Positions 8,124 through 16,880 of a stretch of DNA of 64,000 nucleotides are shown here, piece by piece; the first letter of the stretch is position 1; each line of letters starts with the position of its first letter. The stretch lies in the NCBI RefSeq assembly GCF_030908465.1, contig NZ_CP133078.1:2480001-2544000 (forward strand). The letters are read 5' to 3'. The translations under genes and the position numbers were made by a program. The stretch comes from Anaerotignum sp. MB30-C6. GTDB taxonomy: Bacteria; Bacillota; Clostridia; Lachnospirales; Anaerotignaceae. Below the pieces are notes generated by a model, which was not told the origin of the DNA, searched no databases, and saw only the letters and a list, made by a program, of their open reading frames with translations.

Positions 8124-9056
8124 ATGAAAAAGACAAAGCTCATAATTATTTTTATACTCAGCGTTTTTTTAATGATTGGATGTACTAAACAAGCCGAAGA
8201 TACCTCAGGTGCAACGTCGTCAATCATCTTTAGTGATGCACTTGGTCGGGAGGTTACTATCACAAACCCAGAAAAGGTGGGTGTTGCATCGGGAAGTATC
8301 GCAAAAATATGGAATTTGGCTGGTGGCTCCTTAGCTGCCGCTACCCATGACGCTTTTGAAGATAAGTCCATAGATTTCCCTCAAGAAATTATTGATATGG
8401 GCAATTTAAAAGAACCTTCCCTTGAAACAATTTTATCCGCCGACTTAGATTTGGTTTTTCTTATTCCCGGAATCAAAAACCACGTTCAAATTGCTGATAC
8501 ACTAGAAAAAGCTGGAGTTCAATGTGTTTTTGTAGAAATTGAATCATTCGAGGATTATTTAAATATTTTAAATACTTTTACCGATATCACAGGAAGGAAA
8601 GATTTATATAAAGAAAACGGTCTTGATATCCAAGATTCCATCACCCAAACCATTGAAAGCAAAAAGCTTACGAATAGTCCAAAAGTTTTGTTATTACGAA
8701 CTTCTGAATCTAAGGTTACCGTAAGAGATAGCAATACAATGGCTGGTGCAATGTTAAAGGATTTAGGCTGCGTCAATATTGCTGACAAAGAACAATCTTT
8801 GCTCACTGATTTAAGCATTGAGGAAATTGTTTCACAGCAACCTGATTATATTTTTGTAATCTGTATGGGAGATTTTGAAGATGGTGAAAAACAACTGAAA
8901 CATATAATTAACTCAAATCCAGTGTGGGGTACATTGAAAGCAGTCAAAGATGATAGAATGTTCTACCTTGACAAAGAGTTATTTCACCTAAAACCTAATA
9001 TACGATGGGGAGAAAGCTATGAGGTTCTTGCGGAATATCTATCAAACGAAAAGTAA
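8124..9056 (+). CDS. ABC importer substrate-binding lipoprotein, FecB/BtuF type
   Basis: A 310-residue extracellular binding protein. It has an N-terminal hydrophobic segment with lipobox LMIGC (lipidation at Cys20), then the TroA/FecB-like start FSDALGREVTITNPEKV and a class III binding-protein fold split by a long helix. It starts after AAGGAGGGA. Partners follow directly: the permease overlaps its 3' end by 38 bases and the ATPase is next. The usual cargo of this family is a chelated iron compound, haem or cobalamin. Co-regulation with asrC, a sirohaem/iron-sulfur enzyme, would fit iron or tetrapyrrole import, but the substrate cannot be read from the sequence. Confidence 0.85.
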   Translation: MKKTKLIIIFILSVFLMIGCTKQAEDTSGATSSIIFSDALGREVTITNPEKVGVASGSIAKIWNLAGGSLAAATHDAFEDKSIDFPQEIIDMGNLKEPSLETILSADLDLVFLIPGIKNHVQIADTLEKAGVQCVFVEIESFEDYLNILNTFTDITGRKDLYKENGLDIQDSITQTIESKKLTNSPKVLLLRTSESKVTVRDSNTMAGAMLKDLGCVNIADKEQSLLTDLSIEEIVSQQPDYIFVICMGDFEDGEKQLKHIINSNPVWGTLKAVKDDRMFYLDKELFHLKPNIRWGESYEVLAEYLSNEK

Positions 9057-9993
9057 AACATTTGAAAATGTTATTTTGTTACTTAGTGTAACATTTCTTG
9101 TTCTGCTTATAATCGTGGCCATATTGGTGGGAGCTGCTACAACGGCCACAGTTGAAATTATTTTGCTCGTAAGGTTGCCAAGGGTTTTAGGGGCTATTTG
9201 TGCAGGTGCGGCACTTTCGGCGTGCGGTTTGATTTTACAAAATCTAATGGGAAATCCCCTTGCCGGCCCTAATATCATTGGTGTGAATTCGGGAGCAGCC
9301 TTCTTAACCGTGGTGGCAGCTCTGCTTTTCCCCGCCAATCCCGTGATACAGCCAATTTTTGCTTTTATGGGTGCCTTTATTGTCATTCTATCCCTTTATT
9401 TATTATCTAGCAAAAGCGGCATCTCTAAAATGACCATCATACTTTTTGGCGTTGCCATGAATAGCCTATTCAACGCATTAACGGAAAGTGTATATACTTT
9501 TTTTCCAAATATCATAGCAAATCATATTTCCTTTAAAATCGGTGGTTTATCCGCACTGAATATAAACACCCTTGCTCCCGCCAGTATAATTATAATTATT
9601 GTTTTAGTTCTGGCTTATTTTAAAACCCAACAGCTTGAAATCCTCTCCCTCGGCGATGATATTGCCCATTCCTTAGGCCTTAGTGTAAGAACCATGCGCT
9701 TAACTTTTCTTGTTTTCTCAGCTGCTTTAGCTGGTGCCTCTGTAAGCTTTTCAGGAATCATTGGGTTTATCGGTTTAATCGTTCCACATGGTGCTAGGCT
9801 GGTCATAAAAAGTGGTACAAGAAAGTTATATCTTACTTCCGTAGTATGGGGGAGCACATTATTATTATTTTGTGATACCTTAGCTCGAACAGTGTTCAAA
9901 CCTTTTGAGTTGCCCGTCGGTATTTTGTTATCATTAATTGGAGCGCCCATATTCTTTGGGATACTCTTTCACACAAAAGGAAGGGGATTTTAA
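9019..9993 (+). CDS. FecCD-family ABC importer permease
   Basis: A 324-residue integral membrane protein with about nine to ten hydrophobic segments. The BtuC/FecCD blocks are LRLPRVLGAICAGAALSACG-like near residues 50-70, QNLMGNPLAGPNIIGVNSGA near 75-95, and GFIGLIVPHGAR near residue 250, the loop that contacts the ATPase. ATG at 9019 follows GGGGAGAAAGCT inside the end of the binding-protein gene, giving translational coupling. It probably works as a homodimer with the downstream ATPase. Confidence 0.9.
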   Translation: MRFLRNIYQTKSKTFENVILLLSVTFLVLLIIVAILVGAATTATVEIILLVRLPRVLGAICAGAALSACGLILQNLMGNPLAGPNIIGVNSGAAFLTVVAALLFPANPVIQPIFAFMGAFIVILSLYLLSSKSGISKMTIILFGVAMNSLFNALTESVYTFFPNIIANHISFKIGGLSALNINTLAPASIIIIIVLVLAYFKTQQLEILSLGDDIAHSLGLSVRTMRLTFLVFSAALAGASVSFSGIIGFIGLIVPHGARLVIKSGTRKLYLTSVVWGSTLLLFCDTLARTVFKPFELPVGILLSLIGAPIFFGILFHTKGRGF

Positions 9994-10767
9994 ATGCTTA
10001 TATTGAAAAATATTTGCGCAGCCTATGGCAAAAAACAAATTTTACATAACATATCCCTTTCATTTCAACCTGGTAAGATTTACACGATTATTGGTAAAAA
10101 CGGAAGTGGGAAAAGCTCTTTAATGAAATCTATCATAGGATTAATGACTTTAAATAGTGGGAATGTTACCTTGAATGGAGACAATGTGTTTCAATTGCCA
10201 CCCAAAACACGGGCACAAAGCATTTCATATCTTTCCCAGCATAGAAACACTTCAAATATTTTAGTGGAGCAAATTGTGTTGCACGGTCGCCACCCTTATA
10301 TGACAAAAAATGAACGCAGCAACACGGAAATTCACACCCAGGCAATTGATTATGCCATTCAAACAATGGACTTAACGGAACACCGAAAGACCCCCTTAAG
10401 CAATTTATCGGGAGGGGAGATGCAACGAACGTACATCGCAATGGTTCTGGCACAAGATACCCCCATCGTAATGTTCGATGAACCTACAACCTTCATCGAC
10501 ATTGAATATCAAGTTCGGTTTTTAGAAGTAGTGAAGCAACTCAAAGAAAAACAGAAAACGGTTATACTTGTTCTGCATGACCTGACCTCTGCTTTGGAAA
10601 TTAGCGATAAAATCATTTTGATGGACAAAGGCCAGATAAAGTGCGTCTTGCCTCCGAATGAAATGATTCAAACAGGAAATATTGAAAAATATTTTAATGT
10701 AGACATTGTTTCTAATAATGGCGTTTACATTATAAAACCAACAAAAAAAATTCAGAGAAATGAATAA
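9994..10767 (+). CDS. FecE/BtuD-type ABC importer ATPase
   Basis: A 257-residue nucleotide-binding subunit with Walker A GKNGSGKSS (34-42), Q-loop LSQHR (80-84), signature LSGGEMQR (138-145), Walker B IVMFDEPT (158-165) and H-loop VLHD. It begins immediately after the permease stop (TAA then ATG), with AAGGAAGGGG as ribosome binding site. It powers the importer encoded upstream. A terminator lies about 60 bases downstream, so the three-gene unit is complete and no accessory enzyme hints at the substrate. Confidence 0.92.
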   Translation: MLILKNICAAYGKKQILHNISLSFQPGKIYTIIGKNGSGKSSLMKSIIGLMTLNSGNVTLNGDNVFQLPPKTRAQSISYLSQHRNTSNILVEQIVLHGRHPYMTKNERSNTEIHTQAIDYAIQTMDLTEHRKTPLSNLSGGEMQRTYIAMVLAQDTPIVMFDEPTTFIDIEYQVRFLEVVKQLKEKQKTVILVLHDLTSALEISDKIILMDKGQIKCVLPPNEMIQTGNIEKYFNVDIVSNNGVYIIKPTKKIQRNE

Positions 10768-10824
10768 GTACCTTTTGAGTAAGGTGACCCTGTCAAAGTA
10801 GAGAGGAACAAATGGAAACATTCT

Positions 10825-10862
10825 ATGACGCCAATCACTGGACAACGGTTGGCGTCATTTTA
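10825..10862 (+). terminator. Terminator of the ABC importer operon
   Basis: atgacgccaa (10825-10834) pairs with ttggcgtcat (10849-10858), followed by a short T-run. It lies inside an 18-codon frame (10812-10868) that I take to be chance. Confidence 0.65.
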
Positions 10863-11161
10863 CGGTGATGAGTTATAGATAGTGTCTACATCTCATAAAT
10901 GGCCTATATGATATACTTCTATTATCTTGAATATTCTAATTGCCTGTGCATTAGTGCATATTTCTTTCTAATTGCTCCGAATGCAATTTTTTCAATAATG
11001 GGGTTCCCATTCCCCCATGTCCTCAGAAACTTTTGCCCCATTGCCTTTACAAAGCTGCATCATGGATTTCTTTTGAAGAATGAGACTGAATCTTTACTTA
11101 CATGCTATAGAGTTTTCAAGACAAATATAAAAGAATATCCCCATTATCTTCCCATTAAAAT
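10863..11161. other. Convergent intergenic region
   Basis: About 300 bases between two converging operons. A plus-strand frame runs through it into asrC antisense, but it lacks a ribosome binding site and protein-like composition. No other feature is seen. Confidence 0.4.
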
Positions 11162-11213
11162 ATGCTCCCCTTGCAGTAGACAGTTTCCATTATGTCTACA
11201 ACAGGGGGAGCAT
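11162..11213 (-). terminator. Terminator of the fnt-asrABC operon
   Basis: A long hairpin pairs about 21 bases on each side: atgctcccc and the following gcagtagaca on one arm, tgtctaca and gggggagcat on the other, with one small internal mismatch and a 10-base loop. On the minus strand it is followed by ATTTTAAT. It begins about 33 bases after the asrC stop. Confidence 0.75.
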
Positions 11214-11246
11214 CTCAAACAATTTCAAAAGGTGCTTTTTGTCATT

Positions 11247-12209
11247 TTAGTACTTAATACCACTCCAGTAGATACGATCTGTAACTTCGGCAGCTTTAGG
11301 AAGATTTACACCCTCCATTGCCCATTTTTTAAACTCATCGAAACCTGTACGGTCTACAATATAGCCAATATGCTCTTTCCCACCAGGAGCTCTGGGATCA
11401 ATATAAGCTGTAACATATTTGTAGGTGTTTAGAATAATCTTTATAATACTATCCTCATCTACCCATTTAATAAAATCTTCTCCAAGACGTGGATTTTTCT
11501 TGCCGGTTCTACCAAGTAGTGTTAATCTGTAATACTTCTCTTCGCTTCTTGTCCAGGCCATATTCGGGCAATTTAAAACACATTCACCACAGCCAATACA
11601 TTTTTCTTCATTTCTAACAGGTCGATAATTTTCCGTTTTTAATGCACCCACCGACTTTTTCTTACATGCATTGACACACGCTTTACAATCAATACATCTG
11701 GAGGGATCTAGTTGTGGTAAGGTCATGCCCATGATACCAAAGTCATGCATACGAACCTTGGCACAGTCGTTGGGACAACCGGTAAGTGCAACCTTAAAAT
11801 GCAAATCGTGAGGAAATACAGCCTTTTCAATACGTTTTGCAAAGGCTGTTGTTTGATAACAGGCAAATGGACAAACTTTATTTCCGATACATGCCGTTAT
11901 GTTTCGTGTTCCTGCCGCAGGATAGCCTTCATTCATAGCATCTTGATTTATTTCAAGCCCTTCAATTAAACTCTGCAATGCCAGATTTACCTCAGGCATT
12001 TTTTCGAAAGGTATGCCTGGAATTTCAAAACCTTGGCGGCTTGTAATATGAATGGTGCCATTTCCGAATTTGTCAGCAATTTCTTGAATTTTAGGCAAAA
12101 ATTTGACATCAAGATGTCCACCGGGAACACGAATACGAGAGGCTGTATAGCCTCTTACTTTCGTAACTCTAAACGCATTCTTTTTCAATTTCTTGGTATT
12201 AATATCCAC
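11247..12209 (-). CDS. asrC: Anaerobic sulfite reductase subunit C (sirohaem subunit)
   Basis: A 320-residue catalytic subunit that reduces sulfite to sulfide. The sirohaem-[4Fe-4S] ligands are Cys107-x5-Cys113 and Cys145-x3-Cys149 (GCPNDC). The N-terminal nitrite/sulfite reductase ferredoxin-like half includes the TSRQGFEIPGIP substrate-side loop (56-67). An inserted 2[4Fe-4S] module uses Cys172, 175, 178, 182 and Cys204, 207, 210, 214. It is the last gene of fnt-asrA-asrB-asrC, 14 bases after asrB. The length and Cys pattern match AsrC of Salmonella and clostridia, so the assignment is firm. Confidence 0.95.
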   Translation of the reverse strand: MDINTKKLKKNAFRVTKVRGYTASRIRVPGGHLDVKFLPKIQEIADKFGNGTIHITSRQGFEIPGIPFEKMPEVNLALQSLIEGLEINQDAMNEGYPAAGTRNITACIGNKVCPFACYQTTAFAKRIEKAVFPHDLHFKVALTGCPNDCAKVRMHDFGIMGMTLPQLDPSRCIDCKACVNACKKKSVGALKTENYRPVRNEEKCIGCGECVLNCPNMAWTRSEEKYYRLTLLGRTGKKNPRLGEDFIKWVDEDSIIKIILNTYKYVTAYIDPRAPGGKEHIGYIVDRTGFDEFKKWAMEGVNLPKAAEVTDRIYWSGIKY

Positions 12210-12223
12210 TTTTTCATCCCTCC

Positions 12224-13018
12224 TTAATCAATCAGTTCTTTGCCTTTGACATAATTAAACACAGGGCCATCCAGACATACGTATACATCACCAATTTTAC
12301 AATGTCCACATTTCCCAAGGCCGCAACACATTTTTCTCTCTTGGGAAATCCAAATGTTTTCTTCGGCAATACCCAAGTCCAAAAATGCTTTTACAGAAAA
12401 TCTCATCATAGCCGGAGGGCCAACTACCACAACCGCTACATTATTTTTATCTTTAATCTGCAGTTTTGGTATGTATGTTGTCACCAATCCTGTTTTATAT
12501 CTAGAGCCTTCCTCAGCAGAATCCACCGTTAGAATTACTTCCATATTTTCTTTCCATTTCTCAAGATCAGCAGAGAATAAAATATCATCAGGGGATTTAA
12601 AACCACTTATCAAAGTCATGCTTTCGCATTTATCAGGGTTGTTGTAAAAATACTCCACCACACCACGAACTGGGGAAAGTCCTGTGCCTCCGGCTACAAC
12701 AATAACCTCCTTAGATTCGTAATCTAGCACATCAAATCCATTGCCATAGGGACCTCTTAAAAACAGAGACTCCCCAGTATAATGCTCAAACACTTCATCG
12801 GTAACTTTACCCACTTTTCTGATTGTCAAATCAACAAAGTTCTCTCCTATGCCACTGATTGAGATAGGCGCTTCGCCATATTTGGGCATTGAAACTTCAA
12901 AAAATTGGCCTGGTTTTGCATCTGCTGTATATTCCATTCGAAATGTAAATTCTATTTCGGTATGTTTTATGACCTCTAATATTTTTGAAGAAAATGGGAT
13001 GTAATCATTTTTTATCAT
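12224..13018 (-). CDS. asrB: Anaerobic sulfite reductase subunit B (flavin subunit)
   Basis: A 264-residue ferredoxin-NADP reductase-like protein passing electrons from NAD(P)H to the iron-sulfur subunits. An FAD domain fills about 1-100 (RGPYGNGFDV), an NAD(P) domain follows with VAGGTGLSPVRGV near residue 110, and a C-terminal [2Fe-2S] set is formed by cysteines among 231/232, 237, 240 and 248 (CCGLGKCGHC). The ATG overlaps the asrA stop by four bases, so the two are translationally coupled. It belongs to the PyrK/HydG-like branch of the reductase superfamily; context settles it as AsrB. Confidence 0.95.
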   Translation of the reverse strand: MIKNDYIPFSSKILEVIKHTEIEFTFRMEYTADAKPGQFFEVSMPKYGEAPISISGIGENFVDLTIRKVGKVTDEVFEHYTGESLFLRGPYGNGFDVLDYESKEVIVVAGGTGLSPVRGVVEYFYNNPDKCESMTLISGFKSPDDILFSADLEKWKENMEVILTVDSAEEGSRYKTGLVTTYIPKLQIKDKNNVAVVVVGPPAMMRFSVKAFLDLGIAEENIWISQERKMCCGLGKCGHCKIGDVYVCLDGPVFNYVKGKELID

Positions 13019-14031
13019 AACTGGTCAACCTCCTTCAACGCCTCTGGAAGCTTATTGATGCAATTTGAAAAAGAAATATATTCTGGACAGACATCATCGC
13101 ATCTTCCGCAGCCAATACACATATGGAATCCATTTCTTTGTTTAAAGTCATAAACTTTATGTAGTAGTTTAAATCGCATACGCTGACCATAATTTTTACG
13201 GTAACTACCTCCACCTGCAACATCTGTAAACCCATCAACCATGCAAGAAGCCCATACCCGTCTGCGTTCACCAACTTTTCCATTGTCAGTATAGTACATA
13301 TCCTGCATGGTAAAACAAGTGCAGGTTGGACAAACAAAATTACAGCGGCCGCAGGCAATACAACGAGAGTCATATTCATCCCAAATAGTGCTACTTGTTA
13401 CTTTCGCTTTTAAACCATCAGGTATTTGAACTTTCACATCATTTTCCGTTACAAAAGGTACCTTCACCTCCATAACGGATGCATTCACCTTTTCAAACAA
13501 TGAAATAAACTCCGTATTTTTCAAGTTGATTTCATACGTATCATGAGCTTTGCAAAATGAAAAATCATAATGATCCGTGGTGTTAGTGCCCATGCTCACG
13601 CAGAAACAGTTTTCAAAGCTTTGTTCGCATCCAATCAAAACAAACTTTACATTGTCTCTTAAAAGGCTGTAATAATAATCTTTGGGACCATTCTTGTAGT
13701 ACATTTCATCCAGCCTCTTAACGGCGTGGATATCACAGCTGCGAAGAAAAATCATTGTTTTCTTATCATCAACCTTTGGCTCTGTTACTTCCCTTTCAGT
13801 GAAATAAAACAGCGTTTGCATAACAGGAAGTATTGCCTCTTTGAATGAATATTCTGACTTTTTGTCAAACGTAATGTCTTCTACACAAGTTACCTCACCA
13901 TATCTTACACAACCTGTGTCAGAATATCGTCCCTCGTTCCCGAAGGTTTTAGGGGCGAATAAGCGATACTGCGTTGATAATTCTGCAAATATTTCATTTG
14001 CTTGCTTTGTTGTTAAAACATATCCCATCAT
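13015..14031 (-). CDS. asrA: Anaerobic sulfite reductase subunit A (iron-sulfur subunit)
   Basis: A 338-residue electron-transfer subunit. Two [4Fe-4S] sites are visible: Cys224, 227, 230, 234 in CIACGRCNFVCP and Cys305, 308, 311, 315 in CIGCGRCDDVCP. The middle region has the LRSCDIHAVKRLDEM block (96-110) typical of AsrA and hydrogenase beta-type subunits. The start codon follows AAGAGGTGCT, and a second ATG one codon later is equally possible. It lies 11 bases after the fnt stop and overlaps asrB by four bases. It is expected to join AsrB and AsrC in the cytosol. Confidence 0.95.
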   Translation of the reverse strand: MMGYVLTTKQANEIFAELSTQYRLFAPKTFGNEGRYSDTGCVRYGEVTCVEDITFDKKSEYSFKEAILPVMQTLFYFTEREVTEPKVDDKKTMIFLRSCDIHAVKRLDEMYYKNGPKDYYYSLLRDNVKFVLIGCEQSFENCFCVSMGTNTTDHYDFSFCKAHDTYEINLKNTEFISLFEKVNASVMEVKVPFVTENDVKVQIPDGLKAKVTSSTIWDEYDSRCIACGRCNFVCPTCTCFTMQDMYYTDNGKVGERRRVWASCMVDGFTDVAGGGSYRKNYGQRMRFKLLHKVYDFKQRNGFHMCIGCGRCDDVCPEYISFSNCINKLPEALKEVDQL

Positions 14032-14042
14032 AGCACCTCTTT

Positions 14043-14819
14043 CTATTTATTTGTTTTTTGGCTTGCAGCAATAATATAAGGGATAGCCACGAATGCGATT
14101 CCCCCTACCATATTGCCAAGGGTAACAAAAAATAAATTATAAAAATAACCACCAATACGAACGGCTTCACCCATTGGGTTTAACACTCCGATGGCAATTA
14201 AAGTCATGTTTGCAATGCTGTGCTCAAAGCCAGAAGTAATGAAGGCAAATAAACACCAAAAAATCATAATCAACTTTCCCGATTCGCTTTTCATTTTATT
14301 ACTGCACCAAACCGCCAAACAGACAAGAATGTTGCAAAGAACGGCTCTGAAAAACAGTTCATTGGCTGGGATCGATGTTTTTGCGACGGAAGTTTTTGCA
14401 ATAAATTCTCCCACTTCACCGATGGCAAGCCCTGTTTGCACATACATCAGAGCAAGCAATACGGAGCCTACTAAATTACCTATCCAGCAGAAAATCCAAA
14501 GCTTTACCGTGTCAAAAACACTTACTTTGCCCTTACTTATTCCTGCAGACATTATGAGATTATTGCCCGTAAATAGTTCTGAACCTGCAAAGACTACAAG
14601 GCTGAGGGCAATGCCAAAGCTTACCCCCATTACAATTCTAGTACCCGAGAATCCGCCAGCATTTAATAAACCACCTACACTAAAAATTAAGATAATGCCA
14701 ATGCCCACGTAAATCCCTGCCAGCATGGACATTAAAAAATAACCCAGTGGCTTGGTTTTCATCGTATCTACTTTTTTTTTGGAAATGTTCGCCATCGATT
14801 CAATTTCTTCTAAAAACAT
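14043..14819 (-). CDS. Formate/nitrite-family (FNT) channel, likely hydrosulfide channel
   Basis: A protein of about 258 residues with six hydrophobic segments and the FNT layout: an inward FSVGG-type loop, GSELFTGNN in the second half-helix pair, WIGNLVGS, and a late GFEHSIANM block. FNT channels pass small monovalent anions. Its place as first gene of asrABC matches the clostridial FNT3/HSC channel, which exports hydrosulfide made by sulfite reductase; sulfite or nitrite uptake is the alternative. ATG 14819 is chosen because it stands six bases after GGAGGAGG; ATG 14825 would sit directly on that site. Expression is from the palindromic promoter at 14868-14927. Confidence 0.88.
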   Translation of the reverse strand: MFLEEIESMANISKKKVDTMKTKPLGYFLMSMLAGIYVGIGIILIFSVGGLLNAGGFSGTRIVMGVSFGIALSLVVFAGSELFTGNNLIMSAGISKGKVSVFDTVKLWIFCWIGNLVGSVLLALMYVQTGLAIGEVGEFIAKTSVAKTSIPANELFFRAVLCNILVCLAVWCSNKMKSESGKLIMIFWCLFAFITSGFEHSIANMTLIAIGVLNPMGEAVRIGGYFYNLFFVTLGNMVGGIAFVAIPYIIAASQKTNK

Positions 14820-14867
14820 AAGCATCCTCCTCCATCTTGTTAAATAACTGTCAACCTGTATATAAAA

Positions 14868-14927
14868 ATTATATATTGAATCAATTGAGAGATATGTTGC
14901 ATGGGCAACATATCTCTCAATTGATTC
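14868..14927 (-). promoter_or_regulatory. fnt-asrABC promoter with 50-base palindrome operator
   Basis: Perfect arms of 23 bases (14878-14900 and 14905-14927) flank the spacer ATGG. The core is ATGTTG (14894-14899), N6, CAACAT (14906-14911). The minus-strand -10 box TATAAT (14873 to 14868) begins 20 bases downstream of the core, placing the operator centre at -41.5. The flanks of the repeat extend well past what one Crp-type dimer covers, so the transcript or DNA may also fold. Confidence 0.78.
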
Positions 14928-15431
14928 AGGATTTGACGCTGATGGTTGCTCTTTCTCTGCTTTCCCCGGCTTCCCTCCTTCCTCTATTCGTAGTTTAGGT
15001 ATTTGTAATCTTCAAGGATATAATACTCTTTGAAATATGAATTAAAAAATAGTTTTTGCAATTAGCTGTATATAATGTAGTAAATTAGTGATATAGTGAT
15101 ATTAATTGCCAAAATCTGGTGCATTGTAACAAAAATGATTATATTTCGGTGATGATGAAGCATATGCAAGGCTGACCATGGGTCCCAAGCAAAGGTTATA
15201 AAAGAAGTATCAGATTTTGAGTACCAATTACTACTGCATGACCTGATGACTTCATGGTGACAGTAAAACTATATTTTACCAGTGATTCAAACAATAAATG
15301 GTATGAAGAAAAAATATGGAGGTATGCAAGGAATCAAGTAGATGGATTTCAATTCGGAGCAACTACCCATTATGCTTAATTGGATAATTCCACCGAAGAT
15401 ATTAGAATTTATAATTTAGGAGGCATTTATT
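14928..15431. other. Intergenic region with a coding-like remnant
   Basis: No intact gene. A 41-codon frame at 15254-15379 (starts MVTVKLYFTSDSNNKWYEEK) looks protein-like but lacks a ribosome binding site, so it may be a gene fragment. The SLH gene's GGAGGCATTT site closes the region. Confidence 0.4.
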
Positions 15432-16880
15432 ATGATTAAAAAATCTATAGGTTTCTTATTGTGTTTATTTATGTTTTTTTCTGTATCAGCTAAGGTTTTT
15501 GCAGAAAACTCATATACGTTTGAAAAAATAGGTGGGTATTCTGTTCTTACAGGAAAAGTTACAAAACTTTCTAAAGATAGAATGCAACTTTCAAAAATAA
15601 GCGATGAGCTTTGGAGTGACAATATCGGACAGAATAATGCCGACAATGTTATTCTTGACACAAGGGATTTTCAGGATACAGAGTTTAGCCATGGGGAAAT
15701 CATAAAGGTATACTTTATAACTTGTATGATAGATTATAAATCAGAAATAGACAAAGGGGAATATGCTTTTGAACTTTTGGCTTACCAGAAAAATGACCAG
15801 CGAATTTCTGTTGAACACATGGCAAATTTTTTAGAAAAAATCAAGATTTTCAATGGATATGAAGATGGAGAATTACATTTAGATCGAAATATAACAAGAG
15901 CCGAATTTACAGCTCTTATGGTAAAAATTTACCGTGACTATAATGATAAATACATATCAGATACAATAAAACACGAAACAGCCCTTCCGTTTAAAGATGT
16001 GCCCCAAGACCATTGGGCAAGGGCTTACATCGAATATGCTTACACTAATGGAATGATACATGGAAAGAGTAGCGATACATTTTCCCCCGATGAAAATATT
16101 ACCATAAGAGATTGTATCGTTGTTTTATTGAGCGCCAATGCAAAAAGCCAGAATCAACACCAACGTCTTTTAGATACTGCAAAGATATTGGGTGGTTATC
16201 CTGATGGCTATTTAAAAATTGCTAAGGAAAATGAGCTTATTACAAATCAGTTGCCAGATAAAATTGCTACACGAGGAAATGTTGCTGAAATTTTGTACAA
16301 TATCTATAATCATGAAACAGATTTGACATATATTACGGCTGGCAAACCCGTTATATATCTATATCCACAAAAAGAAACTGATGTAAATGTAAAAGTTTCG
16401 TTTGAGGGGGATTTTACGATTACATATCCTGAATACGAGGATAGTTGGGCTGTAACGGCAAGACCAGATGGAACCCTTATTCGTGAAGAAACGGAATATC
16501 CATACCTTTTTTGGGAAGGAAACGTAATGAATTATTCCCCCAAATTTGATGAAGGTTTTTTGGTTAGTAGGAAAGATACGGTTTCCTTTTTAGAAGAAAA
16601 ATTAAAAATACTAGGGCTTAATGAAAAAGAACAGGCAGACTTTATTACATACTGGGCACCCCAATTAATAAAAAATGATTATAATATAATCAAATTTGAC
16701 ACCGAGGAATATGCTACGAGAGTATCTCTTAACATTGAGCCTAAACCTGATAGTATGATTCGGGTATTTATGATATATAAAGCTGCAAATAAAAACGAGA
16801 GCATAAAGAAACAAGAGTTAAATGGGGTTGAAAGAAAAGGATTTGTGGCTGTTGAATGGGGAGGAGGAGAAAAGCTATGA
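15432..16880 (+). CDS. SLH-domain cell-surface protein
   Basis: A secreted 482-residue protein. A signal peptide covers about 1-24 (cleavage after KVFA). Three S-layer homology repeats follow at about 137-167 (FNGYEDGELHLDRNITRAEF), 187-235 (FKDVPQDHWARAYIEYAYTN) and a weaker one near 252-292 (LGGYPDGYLKI). Residues 304-482 form a separate, probably beta-rich domain starting KPVIYLYPQKETDVNVKV, which I have seen in other clostridial surface proteins but cannot name. SLH repeats normally bind pyruvylated wall polymers, anchoring the protein outside. The stop overlaps the start of a membrane-protein gene as ATGA, so the two are coupled. Confidence 0.85.
   Translation: MIKKSIGFLLCLFMFFSVSAKVFAENSYTFEKIGGYSVLTGKVTKLSKDRMQLSKISDELWSDNIGQNNADNVILDTRDFQDTEFSHGEIIKVYFITCMIDYKSEIDKGEYAFELLAYQKNDQRISVEHMANFLEKIKIFNGYEDGELHLDRNITRAEFTALMVKIYRDYNDKYISDTIKHETALPFKDVPQDHWARAYIEYAYTNGMIHGKSSDTFSPDENITIRDCIVVLLSANAKSQNQHQRLLDTAKILGGYPDGYLKIAKENELITNQLPDKIATRGNVAEILYNIYNHETDLTYITAGKPVIYLYPQKETDVNVKVSFEGDFTITYPEYEDSWAVTARPDGTLIREETEYPYLFWEGNVMNYSPKFDEGFLVSRKDTVSFLEEKLKILGLNEKEQADFITYWAPQLIKNDYNIIKFDTEEYATRVSLNIEPKPDSMIRVFMIYKAANKNESIKKQELNGVERKGFVAVEWGGGEKL

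Noticed and set aside
10812..10868. 18-codon frame after the ABC importer ATPase
   Set aside because: It lies entirely on a terminator hairpin, which explains the sequence better.
10899..11432. 177-codon plus-strand frame antisense to asrC
   Set aside because: It crosses the asr terminator and the asrC coding region and has no ribosome binding site.
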